Origin: Fragosphaeria purpurea
Lineage: Eukaryota; Ascomycota; Sordariomycetes; Ophiostomatales; Ophiostomataceae
DNA: 64,000 bases
Direction of reading: 5' to 3'
Assembly (NCBI GenBank): GCA_002778095.1
Contig: PCDL01000001.1
Location: forward strand, 62,001 to 126,000
Of this stretch, positions 1 to 12,056 are shown piece after piece. How positions within the stretch are numbered: the stretch's first letter is position 1; the number at the start of each line of letters is the position of its first letter. Under the pieces are notes generated by a model that did not search any database, was not told the DNA's origin, and saw only the letters and a program-made list of their open reading frames with translations. The translations under genes were made by a program, and so were the position numbers.

Positions 1-78
1 CGCGAGAAATTTAACGAAAGCCATCTATGTTGTGAGGGAAGGACAATAAAGCAAGCTGAGCGTACATTCCTTGCTACT

Positions 79-83
79 CCAAT
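79..83 (+). promoter_or_regulatory. CCAAT box upstream of the complex I gene
   Basis: A CCAAT pentamer lies 66 bases upstream of the PSST start codon, in a pyrimidine-rich leader. Fungal respiratory genes are often controlled by the CCAAT-binding HAP/CBF complex, so the place and the gene fit. A single pentamer is weak evidence and no binding is shown. Confidence 0.3.
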
Positions 84-148
84 TATCACTTGACCATTTC
101 TGTTTCCCTCTCCAACCCTTTTAAACTTGTTATATCACAACCGAAACC

Positions 149-1077
149 ATGTTGGCGTCATTACGGACAAGACCAACTGCATTTCTACGAGGTGAGTCGT
201 ATTGGCATTGCATTATTTCATCCTTCGCTACCAACGGCGTTATTGTCGATTTTGCGCTTTGCTCACTCAGTGCCTGTGAAAATGATAGCCAAGCCAACAT
301 CCCTCAAGCCCGACGCGTTGGTGCCCTTGATGCCCTCCCGCGGCCCTTTCGTCGTTGCTTCCGTCGACCCAACCACCCCGTCTGCGGCTTTCTCATCTTC
401 CGCACGTATATACGAGGCATCTTCTGTTAGACAGCACGAACATCGAGAACTCAACCTCTCACCCCTCAGCGCGACGGGTTTGGCCCAAAGCGAACGGCGT
501 GAAGTTCTTTTGCCTAGCCAGGAGGGCAATAAGGGTCTCGTCCAATATGCATTGTGTGTGCAAACCACCAAAGTTGAAATACATTAGCTCCTATCAGTAA
601 TGCTGACGATCTATGATTTACTTCAGGACCACTCTAGACATTATTGCCAACTGGGGCCGCCAGTCGTCCTTCTGGCCCATGACTTTCGGCCTCGCCTGTT
701 GTGCTGTCGAGATGATGCATTTGTCAACGCCGCGTTACGATCAGGATCGCTACGGTATTATTTTCCGTGCATCCCCGCGCCAGTCCGACGTTATGATTGT
801 GGCTGGCACTCTGACCAACAAAATGGCACCGGCGCTGCGCCAGGTGTACGATCAAATGCCCGAACCACGATGGGTTATCTCTATGGGCTCCTGTGCCAAT
901 GGTGGCGGCTATTACCACTATAGCTACTCCGTAGTACGGGGTTGTGACCGCATCGTGCCAGTGGACGTGTATGTGCCAGGCTGTCCTCCTACGAGCGAGG
1001 CGCTGATGTACGGCGTCTTTCAACTGATGCGTAAACAACGCAAAACGAAAATCACGCGCATGTGGTACCGGAAGTGA
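149..1077 (+). CDS. NADH:ubiquinone oxidoreductase PSST subunit (complex I 20 kDa, NuoB/NDUFS7 family), mitochondrial
   Basis: Three exons: 149-191, 271-553 and 627-1077, giving 258 residues. Intron 1 has donor GTGAGT at 192; its acceptor is at 269-270, or 18 bases later at 287-288 with the same phase, so six residues are uncertain. Intron 2 (554-626) has donor GTGTGT and a CTGAC branch site about 20 bases before its CAG. PSST carries iron-sulphur cluster N2, the last electron carrier before ubiquinone in the peripheral arm of complex I. The N2 ligands are visible: the CysCys pair in LACCAVEMMH (residues 133-134), GSCANGGGYY (Cys198) and VPGCPPTSEA (Cys228). The C-terminus ITRMWYRK is typical of eukaryotic PSST. 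The Arg/Ser/Thr-rich start MLASLRTRPTAFLR looks like a mitochondrial targeting peptide. The gene is convergent with rsp5 downstream. The identification is firm; only the intron 1 acceptor is open. Confidence 0.95.
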
Positions 1078-1145
1078 TCGCTCGTTTGAGGGTTTTTCTT
1101 CTGTGGCGGCTCCTAGATTCAGGGAAAAGCGATTACCACGACAGA

Positions 1146-1151
1146 AATAAA
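1146..1151 (+). terminator. AATAAA polyadenylation signal of the PSST gene
   Basis: An exact AATAAA lies 69 bases after the stop codon, followed by T-rich sequence. This is a plausible 3'-end signal, given that fungal signals are often degenerate. Confidence 0.45.
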
Positions 1152-1808
1152 GTTTTATAATGCATTTTCAGATTTCATTTTCTTCGATCTTTTTTTGTTG
1201 TTGTTGGTTTCCGGGGGGAGGAGGACGTCTAGGTCTTCGTTTTTATTCTAGTAAGATAAGGAGAGGAATGTAAGACATTCAAAAATGCGGAATCAGATTG
1301 TACTTGATGTTGCACCTCGGCTGAGGAACTGATGAAGAGAGCGTGCCAAAGGTAAGGACCTGCACCTTGTGAGTGAAATAAGATAAAACGTTGAATTAAG
1401 TTTATCTGATGCTATGCTAGGACCTTTTTGCTTCTTGTGCCGTGCAGATATCGTGGCTTAACATAATCGCCAGGTCTAGGATACCGCAATAAATCCGCTG
1501 TCAAGGACCAGGCTCCGAAGTGCGTCGCTTGCGCATCGAATTTTTGTGTTACATGTAATACATCGCGCAGCGCACGCCAGCCTTTTTTTTATTGCATAGT
1601 AAAACTGATTTTCATATCAAAGTCAAACTAAATTACACAAAACGGGAACGTAGGTAGAATGTAATGAAACAAAGAGCGTGCGTAAAAAAACGGGTTGTGT
1701 TTACGAAGGCACAACCGAGAACTGGGACATATTGATTAACAGTTCCTCAGCTGGAAAACAATGATGCGATTACACGAGCTAGAACAAGAACGAAACAACA
1801 AACAAAAA
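1152..1808. other. Convergent 3' intergenic region
   Basis: This is the space between the 3' ends of the PSST gene and rsp5. It has normal base composition with CpA and TpG present, so RIP has not touched it. I see no gene here. For rsp5, TTTATT at 1588-1593 (AATAAA on the minus strand) could be the polyadenylation signal, about 215 bases after its stop. Confidence 0.5.
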
Positions 1809-4800
1809 CTATTCCTGGCCAAAGCCCATCGTTTCCTCAACCGCAATTGTCAACTTTTGTTGGAGCATTTCTAGGTTTTTATACGGAGGAAGGTCCAACC
1901 GGTTGAAACTGATCATGCGTTAGCTAGGAATAAGATTCGTACGAAAACGAGGGCGTGAAAAAGGTAAAGGGGCATACCAAGTGTGAGCTTTTGGTAAATT
2001 GATTATGTCTCCAGCTTTTTCGATGGTAAAACGTCTGGGGCCATCACTGCCCTGAAGGTCTTTGAAACCATTAACAGGAATACGGGAAGTTCCGGTTGTG
2101 AACTGCAACAGACGCGATTTCTGCTCTCCGTCCCACGAGCGAACTGTTTGCCAGAAAGATTGAATAACCTCATCAGACTCGGTGTACCCGCGGTAGTCGG
2201 TGTGCTTCTTCCAATCGTCCACGTCGATTTCGGCGATGCCACCAATCAATAGCTCCAACTCGCGCTCGTCAAAAACATTAATCAGATCTTGAGGAATAAG
2301 CTCGTTAAATCCCTCTTTGAAAGCCTGAAACTGTTCAGCAATACGCTTTTCGATACGCCACTTGACCATCAAATCCACGTATTCTTTTTTGTTCTCATTC
2401 GTAACCTCAGTGTCGCGGCCATTCGGAATAAGATCCTCGACTGTGATGACACCGAAACGTTCATCTTCAGTAGAAAATGTCTGCTCCAGAATACCGCCGG
2501 ATATATCGTTGTCGAGAATCCACTGCAACGAGCGATGGAAATCGGCATCAACACCCTCCATATCAGCAAGCACAACGGCTTTACCCAAAACCATCTTGTA
2601 TAGGGCCCCGATGAAAAAGGCGTCAAGGAAGCGGCGATGAAAGATAGCAAGACCAACGACACGGCCGATAAAGCGAAAGTAGTTTAGATGCTCTGGATTG
2701 ATACCAGAGTGAGGGTTGATTTGTAACGTGTAATTGTCGTGGGCCGAGTACTCGAACAAGCAGTAAAAAGGATTGAACATTTCATGGGACAAAAGAAAAA
2801 AAAATTCTCGAGACAACCCACCATAGTCCAAGCCGTCCTCACCGTCAAATTTGATCATAAGGCGTTTCTTTAGATCGGTGGGCGATTGCCGTGTGATCTC
2901 AGCGAACGAATCCTCGAAAATATGTGAGCGTCGGACCTTGATGTGACATTGGCCGGAAAGAATGCGCATGGCGGGCTGAGAACGGAAATAAATGAGCTTC
3001 CGTCTAAAGTCGCGCTTGTACTGAGGGACGTTTTGGTCGAGAGAGGACGGAAGACGCGGATCATCCCAAGTGGTTGTTTTCGTATTGTGATCAACGAAGT
3101 ACACCCGGGCGGTATTCGTGAGACGCATCTCCCAACCGCTCGGTAAGGGGCCAAGCTGCGATACTGGCTGTTGTTGAATGACACCGTTGGCGTTATTCTG
3201 GCCACCGTACATACGTATGTATTGTTGCCGCCGTGGATCCACCCACGTAGTGGTTCGAGTATTGTGGTCGACGAAATATGCTCTGCCCTCGGGCGTCCAT
3301 CTCTGCTCCCAGCCAGGAGGTAGCTCACCTGATCCAGGACTGGTTGCGCCTGTGTGCATCACGGAAGCAGAATTCGCACTTTGTACAGCAAGAGCCTGTT
3401 GTTGTTGCTGCTGCTGCTGCTGCTGCTGTTGTTGTTGTTGAAGAGTGGGTGAGCTAGCGCCGGTACGGTCTTCTGGCAATGTCCGGTTTTGATGACGTTG
3501 TCGCTCCACCTGGGTAGCTGCCTCTTGGTTGCTTCTCTCTGTAGCGCCATTAGCGGTCGGCCGGGTCCAGCTTGTTGAGCGTGTATTGTGGTCGACGTAA
3601 TACTGCCGACCCAAATGATCCTCCCGTCGCTCCCAACCAGGAGGCAACCGCCCTAGATTGTCTTCGAACGGACTCATGGTGCTAGTTGTGCGTGCGTGAG
3701 GCGGCAATGCGGAAGCGGTGCCTCCTGAAATTGGCCCAGAAGAGAGCGTAGAAGTTGCTGCTAATGATGGCGCTGCTGGCACTGTCGCTGCCGGTGGTCC
3801 TGCAGATCCTGATGTGCCTGTCGCGCCGTTGGAACTTACGCCAGATGCAGCCAAACTTGCTGGACGCAGCGGTATAGCTGTACCATTCAAATTTACAGCA
3901 CTGGTAGAACCAGACATGGCTGATGTTGGCCGCTCTGGAGTGTGAGTAGCAGCGGTAGGCAACAAGGCTAAACCCTGCGGTGAGTTGACAGAATTGCGGC
4001 TAGATCTAGGAGTGGAGGCCTGTTGTGATAGCGAGTTTTGGGAAGTCTGTGGAAGTTGCTGATGTTGCCGGGGGGGAGAAGACAGGTTCGTTGATAAGTT
4101 GAGTATTAATTTTCCGTGAACCACAAGATTATCGGTAGATTTTTTCAAGTCAGGTGCGAGCATTTGGTCTACCACAAGAATTTGAGTTTGTTAGTAAACC
4201 TCGGTTTTGACACACATGGAGCTGCAAATGCTCTCAACAAAAGAAGGAAGAAAAGAAGTACACTGAGAGAGCACGGTAAAGTATGATCGAAGAGAAAACA
4301 AAGCAACTGGAACGACGGTAATCACGCACCATCTGATTCATCTAGTAATTCGATGGCATCGCCGACGCGAATGTTGACCACGCCCAGAAATCCCTGATCC
4401 TTCTTCTTAAATTTGCGTTGATCGAAAACCTGAACCGCGAGAATGCTGTCTTCGTCCACTCGACTGTACAAAGCAGAAAAAATACGCGTTAATCACAATG
4501 CCAGTACTCTCGGGAAAAGAAATGGCAGGCTTTGCAGGCAGAATAGAAACGTCATCACCACATTACATACAAATCGAAGCTTTCATTCCAGTATGGATTC
4601 AGCGTCCTTTTAGACACGGAGGTTGTCTTAGTTTGCTCGCTGTTTATAGTTGCAACAGCAAAAGGATCGGGAAAACCTAAGGTGAAAGCAGAATAATAAC
4701 ATAAGCTAATCGTGGAAAAGAAGCCGCACAACATTAATGGACAATGGGAGATGAAAGAACTTACGAAAAACATCGCGCTTGTACAGACCGTCGGCCGCGA

Positions 4801-5083
4801 TAACTAGATAAAAATTAGCAGTCGAAAGCAACGGCAACCATGCGTTAACAGAGGAGAAGGCGAGGGTAAATTACTAGTGACACGAAGGTTAGGTTGGCTA
4901 ATAACAAAAAAGTATGTTAGTACCCAAGCTTTCACTTCGTCGAAGGCTTTCATGCCGGCAGTTTGTCTTTTGAAGGCGGGTTCTGACTGCAACCCGTAGG
5001 AATTGCCAGCAACGAAGTAGCCGATAAAAACAAAAGAAGAGAACTTACGCCGGAAGCCCAGGATCCACCCGACTACCGTTCAT
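1809..5083 (-). CDS. Rsp5/HulA/NEDD4-type HECT E3 ubiquitin ligase (C2-WW-WW-WW-HECT)
   Basis: Seven exons on the minus strand: 5083-5049, 4897-4875, 4803-4765, 4676-4571, 4463-4330, 4168-1978 and 1908-1809. All phases agree and give 875 residues. The enzyme ubiquitinates membrane proteins and arrestin-bound transporters, and so controls endocytosis and sorting. The C2 lipid-binding domain (about residues 12-130) is spread over exons 1-6. A Ser/Thr/Ala-rich linker follows, then WW1 (about 286-316), a 15-residue poly-Gln run, WW2 (about 394-424), WW3 (about 453-483) and the HECT domain to the end. Each WW has both tryptophans and the DHNT motif. The catalytic cysteine is residue 843 in the motif HTCFNRLDLPPY, and the protein ends in the conserved GFGQE. 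The large open frame seems to end in WYAPLP; that is intron 6 (1909-1977) read through, and splicing restores the true C-terminus. Yeast Rsp5 is 809 residues, so the length fits. Exon 2 is only 23 bases. Confidence 0.95.
3396..3440 (-). repeat. Trinucleotide repeat coding for poly-glutamine in rsp5
   Basis: Fifteen Gln codons in a row, seven CAG flanked by CAA blocks, encode residues 356-370 between WW1 and WW2. The mixed codons limit slippage, but the tract may vary in length between strains. Confidence 0.9.
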
Positions 5084-6085
5084 AGCGAAGAGAAGAAAAC
5101 CAGCAAAGGAAAGACGAGAGTGTGCCTGACGAATAGACGCTCCCGAGACACATGTACACCGTAATTAACGATGGGAGAAAGGATATGTATAAAAAAAACC
5201 GAGAGATAGTTCCGCGACACGAAATGTAAAGCGTAAAGATGCAAAATGCAAATGAAAGGCTAGATGTAAATGTCGAATACAGATCGTAGAATGCCTTCTT
5301 AGAAAGATGTAGAATGCAACCGACTTCCAGAAAACACGAGCTCAAATGAGCGTTGTTTCAACGAGAAATTGAATGAAAAGGAGTGCCCTTCGACGGTGAC
5401 GTTCAGGACTTTCGGGTGTTCGACGACACGGAATAACGACGTCGGAAAAGGTGGACACGAGTAACCGTCAAGCAGGTTGAGGCTGTGCCGGTTTTAGGTA
5501 CTGTGCCTCCTTTTCCTTCTTTTGACTCGCGTCTTTCTTCCTTTGGCTGCTTAAGCGGGATAGTTGCCTAGGAGCTGAACTTTGGCCGCCGCTAGACTGC
5601 CAATAACGAGTGACAACCTTTGCAAACCACCGGCTCAGAACCTCGAATCCTCTCGCTCAACCTTTCCCTTTTGAAGATGAAAAATGCCCGGCAAGATGCC
5701 GACGGCAAAAGAAGAAGGGCAAGGGAAAGTGGGCGGAATGAGAAACGACGTCGAGGCTTAGACAAAGTTCGACTGTCGGCGTTTGTACCGCAATGCATCC
5801 GAGAACAAAACGCCGGAAGACGGATGTGGAATAACAGAACTTGGGAAGAAAAAGTAAGGAACAGAGAAAGGGTGGCGTTTTTCGCTTTACGCCGCTCTTA
5901 TTCAACAAAAAGGGGGGGGTCAGGAAGTAACGGGCATCATTGGCTACTTCAGCTATGCTGACAAAGTGCGCCGAGGGAGGAAAAAGAGGGGCAAATATAG
6001 GAAAACGTGAGAACACCCTGTAACGGGAAATAGAAAGGTCGGAGTCCGCGACAAACCACGTGACGAGAATCTACTCTAAAGACGG
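5084..6085. other. rsp5 upstream region and last unmutated DNA before the transposon block
   Basis: About 1 kb upstream of rsp5 with ordinary dinucleotide content. It should hold the rsp5 promoter and 5' UTR. An open frame of 113 codons at 5620-5961 (+) has no recognisable domain, is basic and low in complexity, and overlaps a frame on the other strand; I do not call it a gene. At about 6,085 the sequence changes abruptly to AT-rich RIP-mutated DNA. Confidence 0.5.
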
Positions 6086-6531
6086 ATATTCCACTAAAAT
6101 TAAAGATTAAATAGAAAGAAAGAATAACGGTAAATAAAAAGAATAAAGTAAAGTGTATAAAAAAATTAAGATAAAGTATATAATTAAATAATAATATAAT
6201 AATATATATTATATCTTTTTTTTAGTAAAATTTAACTAGCCTACGTATTTATAATATTTTTAGTCTACGTTAATTATATATATAAAATTTATAAATCATA
6301 TTTATATTACGATTAAAACTATATAAATATTTATATATAGTTAGTATAATATAATATTTAAATAATTAAAAATTACTATAATATTATAACGTTATAAGTT
6401 TAAATTTTACTTTTATTATACGAGTAATTAATTTTATAAAGAGTTTAAAACCTCTTATAGTAAGCTATCTTATAATTAAAAAATATTTAAACCCTACTTT
6501 ATTATTACTTAATAACCTACTTCTCTTTATA

Positions 6532-6720
6532 ATTAAAAGGTTAATATTACGGATAAAGGTTATTCTTATAAAAAACTTATAAAAAACCCCGCGGATTACC
6601 CCGCGGCCTAGAATAAAAGAGTAAGTATCGGACTTAAGGTAAAATCCACCTAGATTTTATAACTATTCCTATTATATATATCGGGCACCGCCCACTTTTA
6701 TAAAATAAAAGAAGGGTAAG
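6532..6720 (+). repeat. Family A LTR-like repeat, copy 1
   Basis: A segment beginning TATTACGGATAAAGG and holding two tandem CCCCGCGG motifs. It recurs at 14,657-15,410, where it is interrupted, and at 44,523-44,640. Its place just before the family A gag-pol relic, with another copy in the same orientation beyond it, suggests it is part of that element's LTR. No clean TG...CA ends or target duplication were found. Confidence 0.45.
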
Positions 6721-8599
6721 AGTTAGTTTTAATAATACTTACCCCTTACGATTTAAAATTAAGTTATATTCTTATACTATCCTACCTTTACTTATTAAAC
6801 CCTTTAATAATTCTAACTTTTTTATTAATTAAATAACCGTAAGGAATTTTAAAAGTATAACTTTTTAATCGAAAGGAAATTTAAAAAGAAAACGAACCCC
6901 CGTTAAAAGTACTTTAATCCCGGTGAAATCCGTAAAGGCTAAACTATCTTAATCGTTTAACGTTATAATAACCGTTACGGAAGAGGGCGACGTATTTATA
7001 TTTATAATAAATAACGTACCGCTTTCGATATCTTTTGTCGAAACTTAACTTAAAGGGGAAAATATACGGGTATAATAGTTAGTTTAATTAAAAGTAATTC
7101 GACGTAAAGTAAGGGAGCTTAAAATTCGACTCGGAATCCGATAAGAAACTTCCGAGTTTAATATAATAAGCGAGCTTTAAGTAACGGGGGCGCCTTAAAG
7201 GACGGTTACGTTATTAAAAAAAGACGATTTTAACGATAATCTTAATAAAAACTTTAATAACGAGTCCTTTTCGAACGAAAAAAAGAATCGCGGCGCGATA
7301 AAGGGAAAGACGTTATTTTACCGTCGCCCGAAAAATATTATAAAAATTATATATTTTAATAATAAAATAATTAAATTATAAATAACGTTCGAAATTTAAC
7401 TAATTATATTAACTTTAAAATCGGAAGATACTTATCTTATTATTATATTTTAATATTTTAAAGTTAAGTAAAATTTAAAGTAATCCCCGATAAAGTATAA
7501 TATTATATTACGCTCCCTCGAAAAAAAAATTAATCCGCTTTTACCGCGGTTTACTTATATCCGTTTTTTCCTCGGGTTAATTAAAAAAACTTAATATAAT
7601 TTAGTTATAAATAGATTTACTTTAAATTCCCCCGAACTAAGGTTTTATAACGTATAAAGGAAATTTAAAAAGTAAATACGTTTATACGTAAGGTATAAAA
7701 AGGCCGTCCCTTAAAAAAAAAGAGTTTTCTTAATAATTAAAACGAAAAACGGTTATTTAAACGGCGAAAAACGTAACTCCGTCTTTTTAAAAACCCTTAA
7801 GGTTTAAAGTAATAATATTTAGGTTTCGAGAAACTATTTATAAAAGTATTAAAACGACCTCCGAGCCTTCGAACGGTAACTTATTTTTATTATTAAAAAA
7901 ATAGTTATTATTTAAGTATTTATTTAAAGAAAATAGCCGGAAAATTAACGGTTATTTAATCGGTTAAAACGTAAAAAAAGATAAACGTTAAAAAAAGAGA
8001 AAAGTTAAAACGGGTTAACTAGTTTTAATATAAACCCGTTTATAATTCCTATAAAGCGACTATTTTTTACTTACGGTTATTTTAATACTTTTAATTATTA
8101 AAAAGTATTTATAAACTTAAATAATAACGGTAAGATCGACGTTATTTCTACTACCTTTACTCGGGAGTAAAAGTTTTAAGAAGTTTATAAGATTATCTTA
8201 AGACTCCGGGCTATTAATAATTAATAAGTTAAAGGATATAAAATATTCCGGGTTCCGTTAATCTTTATCGATAATTACGGGGCTACCCGAAAGTTTTCCC
8301 GGATTTATATAAAAGTAAACCGTATACCGGAAGATTACCCGATTCTACTAAGAATACCTACGTTAATCGACTATAATATTTTACTTTATACGGGTATAAA
8401 AAGATAAACGTACGGGTTAAATATTAATAAGATTTAAATTAATACTTTATAAAGATTCATTAAATATACGTTAAATACGGTTATACTTTTTACGTTAATA
8501 ATAGTTAAATATCTAGCTTTACCGGACGAAAACGATAAGTTAAACTATAAAACGGATAAGTTAAACGTTTTAATAAATTCCGATAGGATTTTTATTAAA

Positions 8600-11500
8600 C
8601 TTTAAAACTTTAAAAACGTTTTTTTACTTAAAGGCGTAACGTCTCTCCCTTTATATCGAGGAATAGATTATATAATTAAACTTATTTTAAATACGTAACC
8701 TCCGTATAATATTATTTATCTACTTTTACTACGTAAACTTAAAGCTCTTTAAGAATATTTTTTAAAAGTACGGGAAAAAGGTTAAATTCGAGAGTTTAAA
8801 AGCTTAATTAAGGCTTTTATCTTATTCGTTTTTAAAAAAAATAACTTTTTTCGACTTTATATAAATTACTAAGGTTTTAATAAAATTACGGTAAAAAACC
8901 GGTACCTTTTACCTTTAATTTTTAAGATTTTAAATAAAATTTAAAGATTTAAAGTCTTTTTAAAAATCGATATTAAAGATACTTATTACCGTATTCGTAT
9001 TTAAAAAAAAGATAAATAAAAGATAACGTTTCGTACTTATTACGGTTATTACGAGTACTTAGTTTTACCGTTTAAGTTAATTAACGTTTTAACTACTTTT
9101 TAAAGTTATATTTATTAAACTCTTTATAAACTTTTTAACGTTTTTTATATTACGTACCTCGACGATATACTTATTTTCTTTAAATTAAAAAATAAATATA
9201 TAAATTATTTATAATAAGTCTTTAACCGTTTAAAAGAGGTAAAATTATTTATAAACGAAGGAAAATACTAGTTTTACCGTAAAGAGATCGAGTTTTTAAG
9301 ATTTATTTTAACTTCCGAAGGAGATTTTATAAATTTTAAACGGGTTAAAATTATTTCGGAATAAGAGATACCTATTACCTTTTATAATATATAAATATTC
9401 CTCGGTTTTTATAACTTTTACCAACGGTTTATTTATTATTACGTTTAAAAGGCGCGGTTATTAACGAACTAACTAGTTAGATTAAAAAATAGTAAGAAAC
9501 TTAATAATACTTTTATAAACCCGTTAAAAAAGTAAACTTTTCGAAAGTTATACGACTCCTTTTTATACGCGTCGTTTTTACGTTATTACGATTTAACGAA
9601 ACCTATTAAAATTAAAACGGATATATTAACTTTTATAATAATAAAAATCTTATCGTAATTATTTAAAGATAACCGGTAGTATTTTATAACTCTTTAATCT
9701 TAAAAGTTTAAAGGCGCCGAGTTACGTTATAAAATACCCGATTAAAAGTTAATAACGATTATATACTCCTTTAAGGAATAAAAGTAGTATTTAAAGGGAG
9801 TTACTTTAAAGGTAAAGGTTTTATCGGATTATATTAATCTAAAGACTTTTATAATATAAACGAAGTTAAATAACCGTTAGGTACGTTAATATATATACCT
9901 TACGTTATTCGAATTTAAAATTCTTTATCGTCTTAACTCGAAAAACCTAGTTAATAAATTATCGTATCGATTAAATTATAAGAGGGATTAAAACCTAATA
10001 AATTACCTTTTTAAATTATAAAGGAAGTTAATTAATATAAGATTTTAATAGGATTTCGACGGAAAGCCGGTAAATAACGGTTTACTTTAATTAATAACTT
10101 AAATAATTATAATTACCGAAGAGGGTTAAGGTAACGACCTACGCGAGGTCGAGATTACTTTAAGAATTCTCTTAAAAGACGAACCGTTCGATATCGAAGG
10201 ATAAGTAGTAAATATAAATATAATAATATTTAAAGACTTAAAATTTATAATTATAAAACGGTTAATTTTAATTATAATAATAAAAGTAATATTTATAGGT
10301 ATACTTTTTAAAGATTTTAAAAAGTTACGACCGTTAATAATAGTAATAATTAAAAGTTAAAGAAATAACTTAAAATACTAACGGATTATCGAGATAATCC
10401 GTAATAATAATCCCGCTTTTAAAAGAAATTAAATAATAAAAAAAGATTTATTACTTTAACGAGGATAAACCGTCGTTTTTATTAACGATACGTTAAAATA
10501 AAAGGTTTTTAAACGGTATTATAATAACTTATTCGCGGGTTATTATAATAAAAACGGACGTTAAATTTAATTTAAAGGAAATTCTATTAAAAAAGAATAA
10601 TTACGGATATTTATAATTATATAGATCGTTATAAAGTATATTAAGTAATTAAATTAAAAAAATATCGACTATTCGGATAATTAAAACCCTTATTAATTCC
10701 CGAGCTACTTTAATAAAAGATTATAATAAATTTTATTACCGGACTTTTACCGGCTTTTAATAGGATTTAAAAACTTAATATTATTCTTATAATAATTAAT
10801 AAATAAATTAAAATAATTATCTTTATTCCTATAACGATAATAATTACTACGTCCGAATTAATATCGCTTTTATATAGTAAGGTTTAATTAAGGTTTAATC
10901 TACCGAAAGGAATCGTCTCGGATCGCGGCCCGATTTTCACTAGTAAATATTAAGTTAAAGTTTACCGTAACCTCTCGATTCGTTTTAATCTCTCGACGAC
11001 TTTTTACCCTTAAACGGATAAATAAATAAAAAATTAAATTAAACCTTAAAATAATATCTTCGTACTTTTATTAACGAGCTTTAAAATAATTAGTTAATAT
11101 TACTTTAAACTAGAAAGTTTACGTATAATAATATAATTAACGAAATTACCGGTGTATTACTTAATAAAATACTACTTAATTTTCGACCGGATTTTTATAT
11201 AGGCCCCGAGGACGTATTTATAAGAAGGGGGTTATTAACCGTAACGTTAAAAGAAATAAAGCTCGTAATAGTTAGAGAACTTATTAAATAACGTATAAAA
11301 AAGGTTTAGGAATTATAAAAAAAGTATTATAATAAAAAATATTAACCGATAAAGTTTATTAAAGGGGATTTAATCTTAATATAAATAAAAAATATTCGTT
11401 TAAAAGTACTTTAGAAAAAATTAATTCTTAAGTTTATCGGTCCTTTTAGAGTTTTAAAAGCCGTAGGAAATTAAATATATAAATTAACGTTATTAAATAT

Positions 11501-11760
11501 ATATTACCGGTTATATAATATATTCTTAATATCCTTATTAAAACCTTAAAAAAAACTAAAAGGATTTAACTTAAATATACCGATATTAACTTTAAAAAAC
11601 GACCCGAACGTATAAAAAGTTAAGGTAGTCTTATAAGAAAAAAAGTATTAAATAAGACTTACTTTTTAATTAAATAAAAGAACTAGCTTTACGAGTATAA
11701 TTAATAGGTTCCCGAGGAGGATATAACTACTCCGGAGACGATTAAGGTTATATAGGAAAA
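8600..11760 (+). pseudogene. Family A Gypsy pol relic (RT, RNase H, integrase, chromodomain)
   Basis: The RT is recognisable from NKITVKNRYPLPLI near 8,870-8,920 and an intact catalytic box YLDDILIFF at 9,155-9,181. The integrase shows IVSDRGPIFTS near 10,912-10,945, with a glutamine-to-stop series around it. The C-terminus has the chromodomain pattern ending in PEED near 11,700-11,725. Stops are almost all TAA or TAG at places where related proteins have Gln, Trp or Arg, which is what CpA-directed mutation gives. It cannot be translated. Confidence 0.8.
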
Positions 11761-11929
11761 AGTAAAAAAGTAAGTATAAGGTAGATCTTATAGGAAAAGA
11801 GGTAAACCGAAAAACGTTAAAATAAAAATAAAATAAAATTTCCTCCCCGAAAAGGGTTAAAAAAGAGACGCTTAAAATATTAAACGCCTCCCGCGCGACG
11901 CGCGGCCGTAAACGGAAAAAATAGTAAAA

Positions 11930-11997
11930 AATAAAAAAATAAAAAAATAAAAAAATAAAAAAATAAAAAAATAAAAAAATAAAAAAATAAAAAAAAT
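11930..11997 (+). repeat. (AAAAAAT)n microsatellite
   Basis: About nine near-perfect copies of a 7-base A-rich unit lie just downstream of the family A pol relic, within its 3' tail. Confidence 0.85.
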
Positions 11998-12056
11998 TAA
12001 AATTATAATAAAAATTAAAAAACTACGTACTAAGACGGCTATATATACCCTACGTT

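Larger units (their letters stand above)
6757..12005 (+). mobile_element. Ty3/Gypsy chromodomain retrotransposon relic, family A
   Basis: Landmarks read on the plus strand in Gypsy order: a protease-like segment near 8,240-8,350; reverse transcriptase near 8,850-9,300; RNase H-like sequence after it; an integrase core near 10,900-11,300; and a chromodomain-like end near 11,590-11,730. The order protease, RT, RNase H, integrase defines Ty3/Gypsy, and the chromodomain places it among chromoviruses. The 5' part (6.8-8.2 kb) is where gag should be but is too damaged to recognise. The whole element is RIP-mutated. Its ends are uncertain: a similar LTR-like repeat lies 8 kb downstream with other insertions between. 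Confidence 0.75.

Noticed and set aside
90..587. A 165-codon frame at the left edge as a separate gene
   Set aside because: Its central part is exon 2 of the PSST gene. The ends are the leader, intron 1 and intron 2 read through.
3178..3441. Plus-strand frame ending in poly-Cys opposite rsp5
   Set aside because: It is the complement of the WW2 and poly-Gln coding region.
5620..5961. 113-codon frame upstream of rsp5
   Set aside because: Basic, low-complexity, no domain, with an equally long frame on the opposite strand. It lies in the likely rsp5 promoter or 5' UTR.
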